In this document: piece by piece, positions 34,041 through 43,299 of the stretch
How the letters are laid out: every line of letters starts with the position of its first letter
How positions within the stretch are numbered: the first letter of the stretch is position 1
Assembly (NCBI GenBank): GCA_946612455.1
Contig: CAMOER010000007.1
Coordinates: 1-64,000, forward strand
Source of the DNA: UBA3305 sp002373555
GTDB lineage: Bacteria > Bacillota > Clostridia > Lachnospirales > Lachnospiraceae
Direction of reading: 5' to 3'
DNA: 64,000 bases
Translations under genes and position numbers: made by a program
Notes under the pieces: model-generated
The model's input: the letters and a program-made list of their open reading frames with translations, nothing else
Told to the model about the DNA's origin: nothing
Database searches by the model: none

Positions 34041-35587
34041 ACCTGGATCCGATGGAAAGCAGATTGGAAAAGGCAAAACAGAATATATTCTGGGCGGCGG
34101 TCAATAAAGCTGTTGGTATTATCCTGCCTTTTCTGGTCCGCACTGTTCTGATCTACCGCCTTGGCGCAGCTTACCTTGGCCTGGGGAGTCTCTTTACTTC
34201 CGTCCTACAGGTTTTGAATCTTGCCGAGCTCGGATTCGGTGCAGCGATCGTCTATGAGCTTTACCGTCCGATGGCAGAAGGCGATGACACGAAAGTCTGC
34301 GCACTTCTTTCCTGTTTCCGGTGGGTATACCGGATCGTCGGAACTGCTGTGCTGATCATTGGTATTGCCCTTCTGCCGGCGCTGAAATATCTGATCCACG
34401 GAAGTGCTCCGGCGGATATCAATCTGTACATCCTTTATCTCATTTATCTTGGACAGGCAGTGTCAAGCTACTGGTTCACAGCTTACCGCCAATGTCTCCT
34501 GAATGCTTCTCAAAAAGTCAGCGTGATCATGGAAGTGACGGCGGCGATACGTCTGACGGCTGGTCTTGTACAGATCGCTGTTTTGCTTTGCTTTTCGAAT
34601 TTCTATGTATACAGTGTTATCCTCCCGGCAGGAACGATCCTTCAGAACCTTATTCTCGGGCGGATGGTCTCCCGCATGTATCCGCAATATGTCTGCAGGG
34701 GGATGCCGGATCCTGCCATACGCGCAGATCTGGGGAAACGTGTCACAGGACTTTTTATTTCCCGTCTCGGATCCATCGGCGTATATTCATCCGACAGTAT
34801 CGTCATTTCCGCCTTTCTCGGTCTTACCGCTCTCGGGATCTTTGAGAACTATTTGCTGATCGTCAATGCGCTTCACGCCATTACCGGAATGCTGCTGACC
34901 AGCGTTCAAGCCGGCATCGGCAATTCTCTTGCGGTCGAAACGAAGGAGAAAAATTATCATGATATGCAGGCATTTCAGCTGCTTTATATGTGGATGGGGA
35001 TCTGGTTTACAGTATGTCTGGTATGCATGATCCAGCCGTTCATGAAACTGTGGCTGGGATCATCCATGATGTTCTCTGAAACAGAAAGCATCATTTGCTG
35101 CATCTATTTCTATACACATATTATGAACGATATCTGTTATATTTACCGCGTATCGGCCGGTCTCTGGTGGGAAGAACGATACCGTGCCATTACCGCCGGG
35201 CTTTTCAACCTTGTGATGAACATTCTGCTGGTCCGATGGTTTGGCGTGACCGGCGTCATGGCAGCAACGATCCTGTATCAGATATTGATGGATGCGCTCT
35301 GGGGAACGCGGATCCTGTATAAAAATACATTTCCCGGTTTTTCGAGATTTTCCTATTTGCTGAAGTTGATCTTTTATGCGGTTATGGCAGCGGCCTTGTG
35401 TGTACTCTGCAGATTTTTCTGTGGGATGTTGCCTGACAGCACAGGAATCACAGCATGGGCAGTACTGATCGGGAAGGGAATCCTGTGCTCGGCGGCAGCA
35501 CTGTTCTGCGGAATCCTCTTTTTCAGGAAACTTCCGGAATACGGAAGAGCGATGGAAGTCGTACGGAGAATGATGCCCATTTCTTAA
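34037..35587 (+). CDS. Polysaccharide flippase-like membrane protein (first of two)
   Basis: A 516-residue protein with 12-14 predicted helices of the MATE/Wzx superfamily (FWAAVNKAVGIILPFLVRTVLIYRLGAAYLGL split over two segments; LNLAELGFGAAIVYELY). Such proteins flip lipid-linked glycans. It starts with GTG 34037 overlapping the decarboxylase stop, or at ATG 34052; neither has a strong ribosome site. Base composition is close to that of the GC-rich flanks, unlike the second flippase at 41827, so it may be part of the resident genome while the second belongs to the imported cassette. Confidence 0.87.
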   Translation: MNLDPMESRLEKAKQNIFWAAVNKAVGIILPFLVRTVLIYRLGAAYLGLGSLFTSVLQVLNLAELGFGAAIVYELYRPMAEGDDTKVCALLSCFRWVYRIVGTAVLIIGIALLPALKYLIHGSAPADINLYILYLIYLGQAVSSYWFTAYRQCLLNASQKVSVIMEVTAAIRLTAGLVQIAVLLCFSNFYVYSVILPAGTILQNLILGRMVSRMYPQYVCRGMPDPAIRADLGKRVTGLFISRLGSIGVYSSDSIVISAFLGLTALGIFENYLLIVNALHAITGMLLTSVQAGIGNSLAVETKEKNYHDMQAFQLLYMWMGIWFTVCLVCMIQPFMKLWLGSSMMFSETESIICCIYFYTHIMNDICYIYRVSAGLWWEERYRAITAGLFNLVMNILLVRWFGVTGVMAATILYQILMDALWGTRILYKNTFPGFSRFSYLLKLIFYAVMAAALCVLCRFFCGMLPDSTGITAWAVLIGKGILCSAAALFCGILFFRKLPEYGRAMEVVRRMMPIS

Positions 35588-35603
35588 AGAAACATAAAAT
35601 GGA

Positions 35604-35632
35604 TTGTGGGAAGATGGAAATGATGGTATACT
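35604..35632 (+). promoter_or_regulatory. Candidate promoter of the polysaccharide cluster
   Basis: TTGTGG (35604-35609) and TATACT (35627-35632) are 17 bp apart in the 99-bp gap before the first glycosyltransferase gene. Confidence 0.6.
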
Positions 35633-35686
35633 TTGTTGGTTAATACCAGTTGACCAAGTGGAAATTTCTTGTGTGAGGATCGAAAC

Positions 35687-36703
35687 ATGGAGCCGTTAGT
35701 AAGCATCATCGTCCCGGTCTACAACGTTCGCAGGTACCTTCGCGAAGCACTGGACAGTGTTATCAACCAAACCTACAAAAATCTTGAAATCATCGTCATA
35801 GATGACGGATCGACGGACGGCTCGGGCCGGATCTGTGATTTGTATGCAAAACGGGACTCCCGTATAAAAGTGATCCATCAGGAAAACAAAGGATTATCCG
35901 CTGCCAGGAACGCCGGGCTGGATATAATGACCGGGGAGTATGTGGGGTTTCTGGACTCCGATGATGCGTTTGAACCGGAGATGGTGGAGACGATGGTGCG
36001 GAGAATGGTGGAAAATGATGCGGAAGTGGCGGCGTGCGGGTATACCGTACATGAGACGGAAGGGCGGCTGCATGCTTCGCCGGAAATGAAAGGAGAAGGC
36101 TGGAAATATAACCGCGGCGAAGTTGTTACATCTGTAAGAGCAATGAATATGTGGCTGACAGACAGAATCTCGCAGGTATGCTGGGATAAATTATGGAGAT
36201 GTTCACTGTGGAGTGACATAAGGTTTCCAAACGGGCATGTATATGAGGACACGAATATCCTGCTGCGGGTATTAAGCAGGGCCGACAGGATTCTGCTTCT
36301 GGATAGAATTCTCGTGAAATATAGAAAACGTGCAGGAAGTATTACACAGACACGGACAATCAATCATTTCAGGGATTATCTGCTTGCCATGCAGGAAGTG
36401 GAAGCGTTTACAATTGCAAATACGCCGGGCATATTCAGTGTAAAAACCAGAGACCGATTGTTGGATATACAACTACGGAGAATGCTGGCTAAATATTCAG
36501 AGCTAATACTGTTAGAAAGTGGAAAGCCGTATAGGCAAGACAAAAAGATTCGTGCTTACTTATTAAAGAAGGGAAGAAGACGAAAGAAATATCGCAGCAT
36601 TAAGACATATATAGTATGGATTTTGTTTAAACGATGTCCCTATATGATCCCTTTGATGAGAAGTATTTATATCCGCATGCTGTCGGTTTTGAGGGTGAAA
36701 TAA
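35687..36703 (+). CDS. Family 2 glycosyltransferase
   Basis: A 338-residue GT-A enzyme: VSIIVPVYNVRRYLREALDS, VIDDGSTDGSG, the DXD-type VGFLDSDDAFEP and an acidic-base region near DKLWRCSLW. It transfers a sugar from a nucleotide donor to a lipid-linked acceptor at the cytoplasmic face. ATG 35687 is preceded by GAGGAT. The first ~450 nt are GC-rich like the flanking genome, the rest becomes AT-rich like the following cluster, so the gene may carry a recombination joint. Confidence 0.9.
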   Translation: MEPLVSIIVPVYNVRRYLREALDSVINQTYKNLEIIVIDDGSTDGSGRICDLYAKRDSRIKVIHQENKGLSAARNAGLDIMTGEYVGFLDSDDAFEPEMVETMVRRMVENDAEVAACGYTVHETEGRLHASPEMKGEGWKYNRGEVVTSVRAMNMWLTDRISQVCWDKLWRCSLWSDIRFPNGHVYEDTNILLRVLSRADRILLLDRILVKYRKRAGSITQTRTINHFRDYLLAMQEVEAFTIANTPGIFSVKTRDRLLDIQLRRMLAKYSELILLESGKPYRQDKKIRAYLLKKGRRRKKYRSIKTYIVWILFKRCPYMIPLMRSIYIRMLSVLRVK

Positions 36704-36762
36704 TTATCGGTGATTTAAGATAATTGTGTCAGTAATCTGACATATAAATGAGATGGGAGCAT

Positions 36763-37878
36763 ATGAAGATGTATGACTATTTAATTGTTGGAGCCGGATT
36801 GTTTGGAGCTGTTGCGGGACGCGAACTGACAGATGCGGGTAAGAAAGTGCTCGTAATAGATAAACGATCACATATTGCCGGAAATGTTTACACGGAGAAA
36901 ATAGAGGGCATAAATGTACACAGATACGGTGCGCATATTTTCCATACCAACAATAAAACTGTATGGGAATATGTTCAGCGTTTTATTGAGTTTAACCGCT
37001 TTACGAATTCACCCGTTGCCAATTACAAAGGAGAATTATATAGTCTCCCCTTCAATATGTATACTTTTAACAAAATGTGGGGTGTTGTCACTCCGGCAGA
37101 GGCAGCAGCAAAAATTGCAGAACAAAAAGCAGAGATCAAGGATGAGCCCCGAAATCTGGAAGAGCAGGCGATCAGTCTTGTAGGCCGGGATATTTATGAA
37201 AAACTGATCAAAGGTTATACGGAAAAACAATGGGGGAGAGACTGCAAGGATCTGCCCAGTTTTATTATCAAGAGACTTCCTGTAAGGCTTACTTTTGACA
37301 ATAATTATTTCAACGCATTGTATCAGGGGATTCCGGTTGGCGGATATACCAAAATGGTCGAATCCATGCTTGACGGAATAGAAGTCAGGCTGAATTGTGA
37401 CTATCTTGAAGAAAAAGGAAAATGGGATTCCATGGCCGAGAAAGTTGTTTACACCGGTCCGATCGATGCATATTTCGGATATAAATACGGCAATCTTGAG
37501 TATCGTTCTGTCCGTTTTGAAAACGAGCTGCTGGATATCCCGAATTATCAGGGAAATGCCGCGGTGAATTATACGGATCGCGAAACACCCTGGACAAGAA
37601 TTATTGAACATAAATGGTTTGAGTTCGGCAAGGATGAGCAGGGAAATGATCTTCCGAAAACTGTGATCAGTCGTGAATACAGTTCAGAGTGGAAGCTTGG
37701 TGATGAACCGTACTATCCGGTTAATGATGAGAAGAATACAAGTCTTTATGAGAAGTACAAAGAACTGAGCCTGACTGAAGAAAATGTTATTTTCGGGGGA
37801 AGACTCGGAAGCTATAAATACTATGATATGGATCAGGTTATTGCGGCAGCGCTGAGTGCAGCAAATGCATTACTTTGA
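36763..37878 (+). CDS. glf: UDP-galactopyranose mutase
   Basis: A 371-residue FAD enzyme that converts UDP-galactopyranose to UDP-galactofuranose. Seen: dinucleotide-binding LIVGAGLFGAVAGREL, VIDKRSHIAGNVYTE, RYGAHIFHTNN, GYTEKQWG and the C-terminal FGGRLGSYKYYDMDQVI. The length is normal. GGGAG five bases before ATG 36763 sets the start; in-frame ATGs at 36748 and 36769 are less well placed. It is AT-rich like its neighbours. The galactofuranosyltransferase-like protein at 44513 is a likely user of its product. Confidence 0.96.
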   Translation: MKMYDYLIVGAGLFGAVAGRELTDAGKKVLVIDKRSHIAGNVYTEKIEGINVHRYGAHIFHTNNKTVWEYVQRFIEFNRFTNSPVANYKGELYSLPFNMYTFNKMWGVVTPAEAAAKIAEQKAEIKDEPRNLEEQAISLVGRDIYEKLIKGYTEKQWGRDCKDLPSFIIKRLPVRLTFDNNYFNALYQGIPVGGYTKMVESMLDGIEVRLNCDYLEEKGKWDSMAEKVVYTGPIDAYFGYKYGNLEYRSVRFENELLDIPNYQGNAAVNYTDRETPWTRIIEHKWFEFGKDEQGNDLPKTVISREYSSEWKLGDEPYYPVNDEKNTSLYEKYKELSLTEENVIFGGRLGSYKYYDMDQVIAAALSAANALL

Positions 37879-37927
37879 TCGCAGTTTTGAATCAGAAGAA
37901 TCAAACATCAAAAATGGAGAAGACGAC

Positions 37928-38932
37928 ATGAACTATATTATTTTCGGAGGGTCAGGATTTATTGGAACACATTTGATTCATTTACTGAAGGCAGAGTGTG
38001 TCAATGAGGAAGATCATATCTATGATCTTGATATTGTTATGCCTGGAGAAGAAGGTGTAGTACCTGGAATCGTAGAGAAAAATGAAGGCGTTGAGTACAT
38101 TCGTTTGGATGTCAGAAAACCGATCGACTTTTCGTTTGATCCGACTGAGAAGGACATCATTTTTAATCTTGCAGCGGTACATCGTACACCGGGACATCAG
38201 GACCATGAATACTTTGAAACAAATATCAAAGGTGCAGAGAATGTGATCGCTTTTGCGGAAAAACATGGAATAAAGAAAATCCTTTTCACTTCCTCCATTG
38301 CCCCTTATGGCGCGGCAGAAGAATTAAAAAAGGAATCCACGCTTCCTACTCCGAATACGCCTTACGGTATCAGCAAATTGGTTGCTGAGAAGATTCATCA
38401 GAATTGGCAGGTTCAGGATAAAGATCGGGAACTGACCATTTTGCGTCCGGGAATAGTTTATGGCAAAGGTGAGCATGGGAATATGACACGTCTCTATAAG
38501 GGGATCAAAGGTCACTATTATTTCTATGCGGGAAGAAAGGATACCGTTAAGGCAAGTATATATGTAAAAGAACTGGTACAGTTCATGAAATATCGTATGA
38601 TTGATAATAGTTTTTGTGGAACAGATGTTATTAATTGTACTTTTGAACCAGCTTATACAATTGAACAGATCTGCAAAGCCATGAAAAAGGCTACCGGCTT
38701 AAAAGGCAAGATCCCTATGGTGAATGGGAAACTGCTTATGGGTGCTGCGAAAATCATAGGACCGCTTGGCGGGAAAAAAGTCGGGATACATCCGGATCGT
38801 GTGAAAAAACTGATGGTCAGCACAAATATAAGCGGCGAGAAACTGAACAAGATGGACTATAAGTTCCACTATACATTACTGGAAAGCTTTAGAGACTGGT
38901 TCGAAGATTGCAACAGAGAGGGACTGTATTAA
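37928..38932 (+). CDS. NAD-dependent epimerase/dehydratase
   Basis: A 334-residue extended SDR protein: YIIFGGSGFIGTHLI (Rossmann motif), FNLAAVHRTPGH, FTSSIAPYGAAEE and the catalytic pair in TPYGISKLVAEKI. It probably alters a nucleotide sugar for the polysaccharide; the exact reaction cannot be read. GGAG eight bases before ATG 37928 supports the start. The stop overlaps the following start (TAATG). Confidence 0.9.
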   Translation: MNYIIFGGSGFIGTHLIHLLKAECVNEEDHIYDLDIVMPGEEGVVPGIVEKNEGVEYIRLDVRKPIDFSFDPTEKDIIFNLAAVHRTPGHQDHEYFETNIKGAENVIAFAEKHGIKKILFTSSIAPYGAAEELKKESTLPTPNTPYGISKLVAEKIHQNWQVQDKDRELTILRPGIVYGKGEHGNMTRLYKGIKGHYYFYAGRKDTVKASIYVKELVQFMKYRMIDNSFCGTDVINCTFEPAYTIEQICKAMKKATGLKGKIPMVNGKLLMGAAKIIGPLGGKKVGIHPDRVKKLMVSTNISGEKLNKMDYKFHYTLLESFRDWFEDCNREGLY

Positions 38933-39729
38933 TGGATATTACAATTATCGTTGCAGCGCACAAGAAATATTGGATGCCTTCCGATCCCATGTACCTCCCG
39001 CTGCATGTTGGTGCGGAAGGAAAGACTGACGAGAACGGGAATCCTCTGGACTTGGGATATATAAAGGATAATACCGGCGATAATATTAGTGAAAAGAATG
39101 CAAATTATTGTGAACTTACCGGTCTTTATTGGGCGTGGAAGAATCTGGATTCAGATTATATAGGCCTTGCGCATTACAGACGCCATTTCAGTAATGGTAA
39201 ACTGTTTGGAGACAAGAAGAACAGAGTCATCAGTAAAGAAGAACTGGAGAGGGTAATAGGTAAAAAAACAATATTGCTGCCTAAACCGCGCAATTATTGG
39301 ATTGAAACAAATTACAGCCAGTATGCGCATGCCCATCATGCAATAGATTTGGATACAACAAGAGAGATCTTAGCGGAACGTTATCCGGAGTATCTTGAAG
39401 CATGGGATAAAAGCATGAAAAGGACCATTGGACATCGTTTTAATATGTTCATAATGCGAAGAGATCGGTTTAGAAAGTATTGCAGATGGCTGTTTGATGT
39501 TCTTTTTGAACTGGAGAAACGCCTGGATATCAGTAATTATAATAAGAACGACAGCAGGGTATTTGGATTTGTAAGTGAACGCATGCTGGATGTTTGGATT
39601 GAAACGAATGGATATAAGTATAAAGAACTACCGTATGTTTTTATGGAAAAACAGAACTGGATTGTTAAAGGCGGAAATTTTATAAAAAGAAAATTTATTG
39701 AAGGAAATAAGAGAAGGAACAATCAATGA
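38932..39729 (+). CDS. DUF4422 family glycosyltransferase
   Basis: A 265-residue protein with the features of DUF4422: ITIIVAAHKKYWMPSDPMY, NYCELTGLYWAWKNLDSDYI, GLAHYRRHF, and HRFNMFIMRRDRF. These occur in capsule and LPS loci and are thought to be glycosyltransferases (GT-A like). It overlaps the upstream stop by one base and the downstream start by four (ATGA), so translation is coupled. Confidence 0.9.
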   Translation: MDITIIVAAHKKYWMPSDPMYLPLHVGAEGKTDENGNPLDLGYIKDNTGDNISEKNANYCELTGLYWAWKNLDSDYIGLAHYRRHFSNGKLFGDKKNRVISKEELERVIGKKTILLPKPRNYWIETNYSQYAHAHHAIDLDTTREILAERYPEYLEAWDKSMKRTIGHRFNMFIMRRDRFRKYCRWLFDVLFELEKRLDISNYNKNDSRVFGFVSERMLDVWIETNGYKYKELPYVFMEKQNWIVKGGNFIKRKFIEGNKRRNNQ

Positions 39730-40789
39730 ACAGCCAATCCCTTTCTGTCAATAGCAGGTCAAAAGATTTCTCTTTGACATTTATGCAGGTGGTTTCTGCC
39801 CTGGCAGTTGTAACACTTCATACTAATGGATGTTTCTGGGACTTTAGTTCAACAGAAAGATATTGGTTGACAGCGAATATTATTGAAGGGGTTTGCTATT
39901 TTGCAGTACCAATTTTTTTCATGATAACCGGTATTACATTGATTGACTATCATGACCGGTATAGCACGAAAATATACTTAAAAAAAAGAATAGAAAAAAC
40001 ACTAATTCCATATATCGCATGGAGTTTTATCGGTGTGATTTTTTTGATTGTCACAAAGAAAGTGATACCGGATTCGGGCACGATTAAGTGGGTGATAAAC
40101 GGGATCTTAACGACTGGCGGAATCATTAATATATATTGGTTTTTTCGGCCACTGTTTTGTGCGTATCTTAGCATTCCTTTATTTGCAGCAGTAGAGAAAA
40201 AAAGAAAAAACGCATATTTGGGTATTTTGTGCTTGTATGCTTTATAGTAAACATGCTTATCCCTTTTCTTAATAACTTATTGATGCTGGGATTAGAATGG
40301 CCATATAAAATAGATTCAGCGTATAATTATTTGTTTTGGGTGTTGAGTGGGTATTGTATTTATAGTTATCCACCTGACAGGAATCTGAAACGTATAATAT
40401 ATATCATGGCTGTTATTGGAATGCTAACGCATATAGGAGGGACTTATATTTTATCCTTAAAAGCAGGTTCAATCCAATCAATGTTTAAAGGATACAATAA
40501 TATCCCTTGTGTTTTATATACATTTGGCGTGTACTGCGTTTTAAAAGATATCGGCGAAATAATTAACAAGATAGAGTGGCTTAAAAGTGTAGTTGAATTA
40601 GAAAGCAAATACACCTTTCCTCTTTATCTTATTCATTGGTTTGTTATACAGATTCTTCTTTGCTTATTTGCTATTAACACTAGATCGATAACCTATCGCC
40701 TTATAGCACCATTAATTATATTGGGGATTGTGATTGGAATAACTGGAATTCTCAGGCGCATTCCGGTCATAAAACGGACCGTGCCCTAA
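39726..40789 (+). pseudogene. Acyltransferase 3 family protein, split by a -1 frameshift
   Basis: Two overlapping open frames make one protein of about 350 residues of the acyltransferase-3 family (integral membrane O-acetyl or O-succinyl transferases). The first (39726-40247) has FSLTFMQVVSALAVVTLHTN and the VPIFFMITG motif; the second (readable from about 40205 to 40789) continues the helices and ends with KYTFPLYLIHWFVIQ. The break lies at AAAAAAA-G-AAAAAA (40197-40210). In the second frame the text runs on naturally (IFGYFVLVCFIVNMLIPF). Either the gene is inactive, or it is switched by slipped-strand changes or ribosome slippage in the A-run, or the base call is wrong. Confidence 0.85.
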
Positions 40790-40869
40790 GATGTTAAACA
40801 TCAATCCTATATAAAGACAGAATCATTCTTGAAACTGTTATGATTATTTTGCCAAAAACAGTTTTGACT

Positions 40870-40899
40870 TTGTTAGACAATTGGATCGTACTATATAAT
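40870..40899 (+). promoter_or_regulatory. Candidate internal promoter before licD
   Basis: TTGTTA (40870-40875) and a perfect TATAAT (40894-40899) are 18 bp apart in the 205-bp gap behind the broken acyltransferase gene. Confidence 0.55.
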
Positions 40900-40994
40900 C
40901 AGTTGGAATACTTGCTTGTTAAGCGGAGATGAGGGTTTTACATAAGCATTTGGTGTTTCAATGATTCTTGCACTGGGACATAAGGATAATAAAA

Positions 40995-41816
40995 ATGAGG
41001 CTTTTGAATTCAAGTGAAATCAAAAAAATAGAATTGGATATTTTGATTTGCTTTAAGAAAATATGCAAAGAATATAATCTTACATACAGGCTTGTTGGAG
41101 GAACTCTCTTAGGTGCTGTCAGGCATAAAGGGTTTATTCCTTGGGATGATGATATTGATATCAGTATGCCAAGGCCGGATTATATGAAACTTATTGCTTT
41201 ATACAAAAGAGGAAACGTTTTTCCTGATCATTTAAAAATGGTATGCAGTGAATTAGGAAATTATGATTTTCCGTTTATGAAAATAGTAGATATGCGGACT
41301 AGATGTGAGCTTGATTTTTCAGATGAGACACAAGGTGATTCTCTATGGATTGATGTAATGCCTATGGATGGGCTTCCGGATTCGAACGGGAAAATCAGGA
41401 GAATATTTAAAAAAGCAGCTTTAATAAGAAGAATGCTTCTGATCAATAATGCCAAAAAAGGTATGGGAAAGACTAAAATTAAACAGGTGTTGAAACCGTT
41501 CATTATTCCAATTGTAAAGATTGTTGGAGCAAGACGTCTTTTAAATGAAATGAAAAAAGTGGCACAGCGTTATGACGTGAATACATCAAATAAAATTGGA
41601 TGTATCACTTGGGGACTGTATAATCCGCTTGGTGAGACAGTTGATAAAAAAGACTATATGGATGTTGTAGAAGTAGAGTTTGAAGGAGTTAAGTTTGATA
41701 CTATGAAATGCTGGGATTCATATCTAACTGGAATATATGGAGACTATATGAAATTGCCGCCTGTAGAAAAACGAAAAACACATGATATGAAAGCTTATAT
41801 TATTGGAGAGGAATAA
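40995..41816 (+). CDS. LicD family phosphotransferase
   Basis: A 273-residue protein with the LicD signature LVGGTLLGAVRHKGFIPWDD followed by DIDI near residues 35-60, which forms the nucleotidyltransferase-like active site. LicD proteins move phosphocholine or a phospho-alditol from a CDP carrier to a glycan. The IspD/TarI-like cytidylyltransferase at 47975 could make such a CDP donor, which suggests ribitol or glycerol phosphate, though choline is possible. AAGGA nine bases before ATG 40995. Confidence 0.92.
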   Translation: MRLLNSSEIKKIELDILICFKKICKEYNLTYRLVGGTLLGAVRHKGFIPWDDDIDISMPRPDYMKLIALYKRGNVFPDHLKMVCSELGNYDFPFMKIVDMRTRCELDFSDETQGDSLWIDVMPMDGLPDSNGKIRRIFKKAALIRRMLLINNAKKGMGKTKIKQVLKPFIIPIVKIVGARRLLNEMKKVAQRYDVNTSNKIGCITWGLYNPLGETVDKKDYMDVVEVEFEGVKFDTMKCWDSYLTGIYGDYMKLPPVEKRKTHDMKAYIIGEE

Positions 41817-41826
41817 TAGGGTATTC

Positions 41827-43299
41827 ATGGACTTGAAATTGAAGTCAATCAAATTAAATTTTTTTATGAATGCTTTGTTGACCATGTCATCTTTCGTGTT
41901 CCCCATAATCTCTTTTCCATATGTGTCAAGAGTTTTGCTGCCTGTCGGAACAGGAAGGGTATCTATGGCAACTTCGTTTATTGCGTATTTTACGCTATTC
42001 TCGCAACTAGGTATTCCGACATACGGTGTAAGGGCGTGTGCTAAGGTTCGTGATAACAGAGAAGAATTGACCAGAACGGTCCATGAACTATTATTTATCA
42101 ATATAATATTGAGCGTGCTTGTTTATTTCGTATTGTTTACCGTAATATTGTGTATTCCTAAACTTCAACAGGAAAAAAGCTTATATGTTATTATTAGTTC
42201 GCAGATAATTTTGTCAGCAATCGGAATGGAGTGGATGTATAAAGGCTTAGAGCAATATACATATATTACTATGCGATCGCTGATTTTTAAAATAATTGCA
42301 TTACTATTAATGTTTGCTTTGATAAAAGAGCAAAAAGACTATGTGGTGTATGGGGGATTAACAATTTTTGCTGCCTCTGCATCCAATGTTATGAATTTGG
42401 TGAATGCACACAGATACATTTCACTTCGTCCGATTGGGGGATACCACCCGTTGCGGCATTTAAATGCAGTGGCTGTTTTTTTCGCAATGGCGTGTGCTAC
42501 AACGATTTATACAAATCTTGATACAGTAATGCTAGGTTTTATTAGAACTTATGACGATGTGGGGTATTACAATGCGGCTGTCAAAGTAAAAACGGTTCTT
42601 GTTAGTGTTATTACTTCTCTGGGGGTCGTTTTGCTTCCCAGAGCTTCCTATTATTTAGAGCATGAGTTTAGGGAAGAGTTCTTTAGAATAAGTAAAAAGG
42701 CATATAATTTTGTTCTGTTGATATCAATACCTATGGCAGTATATTTTTTGTTGTTCGCGAAGCAAGGAATACTGCTTTTGTCGGGGCCTGCATATTTGAA
42801 TGCTGTTGTTCCTATGAAAATTATCATGCCGACATTAGTTTTCATAGGTATCACTAATATCTGGGGAATTCAGATGCTTGTTCCTTTGGGACGGGAAAAG
42901 ATAGTATTGTATTCTGAGATAGCAGGCGCTGTTGTTGATTTGATACTAAATATTATTTTGATTCCGCATTTTGCTGCTGCAGGGGCAGCGTTTGGAACCT
43001 TGTGTGCAGAAGTAGTTGTAATGATTGTGCAGTTTGGAACAATTAAGAATATTGTCACAGGTGATTTCTTCAGAGTAAAATGGAGTGAGATATTCGTTGC
43101 GATTGGTGTTGCAATAATTGCTTCTTTTTGGATACCATGGGTTTTTTCGGGAAGTTTTATTGTTTTGGCTGTATCAGCATTTCTGTTTTTCGGTTGCTAT
43201 GGCTTGATATTGTTGCTTGAAAGGGACCCGTTGGTATTGGAAATCGTAGACATGGGGGTTCGAGCTTTAAAAAAGATTAAAAGATCGGGAGGAAAATGA
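41827..43299 (+). CDS. Wzx-type oligosaccharide flippase (second of two)
   Basis: A 490-residue protein with about 14 helices, typical of polysaccharide flippases: NFFMNALLTMSSFVFPIISF, PYVSRVLLPVGTGRVSMATS, the central YNAAVKVKTVLVSVITSLG and GREKIVLYSEIAGAVVDLIL. It moves the lipid-linked repeat unit across the membrane. ATG 41827 with AGGG 5-6 nt upstream fits better than the TTG at 41803, which would overlap licD. Strongly AT-rich. The stop overlaps the next start. Confidence 0.93.
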   Translation: MDLKLKSIKLNFFMNALLTMSSFVFPIISFPYVSRVLLPVGTGRVSMATSFIAYFTLFSQLGIPTYGVRACAKVRDNREELTRTVHELLFINIILSVLVYFVLFTVILCIPKLQQEKSLYVIISSQIILSAIGMEWMYKGLEQYTYITMRSLIFKIIALLLMFALIKEQKDYVVYGGLTIFAASASNVMNLVNAHRYISLRPIGGYHPLRHLNAVAVFFAMACATTIYTNLDTVMLGFIRTYDDVGYYNAAVKVKTVLVSVITSLGVVLLPRASYYLEHEFREEFFRISKKAYNFVLLISIPMAVYFLLFAKQGILLLSGPAYLNAVVPMKIIMPTLVFIGITNIWGIQMLVPLGREKIVLYSEIAGAVVDLILNIILIPHFAAAGAAFGTLCAEVVVMIVQFGTIKNIVTGDFFRVKWSEIFVAIGVAIIASFWIPWVFSGSFIVLAVSAFLFFGCYGLILLLERDPLVLEIVDMGVRALKKIKRSGGK

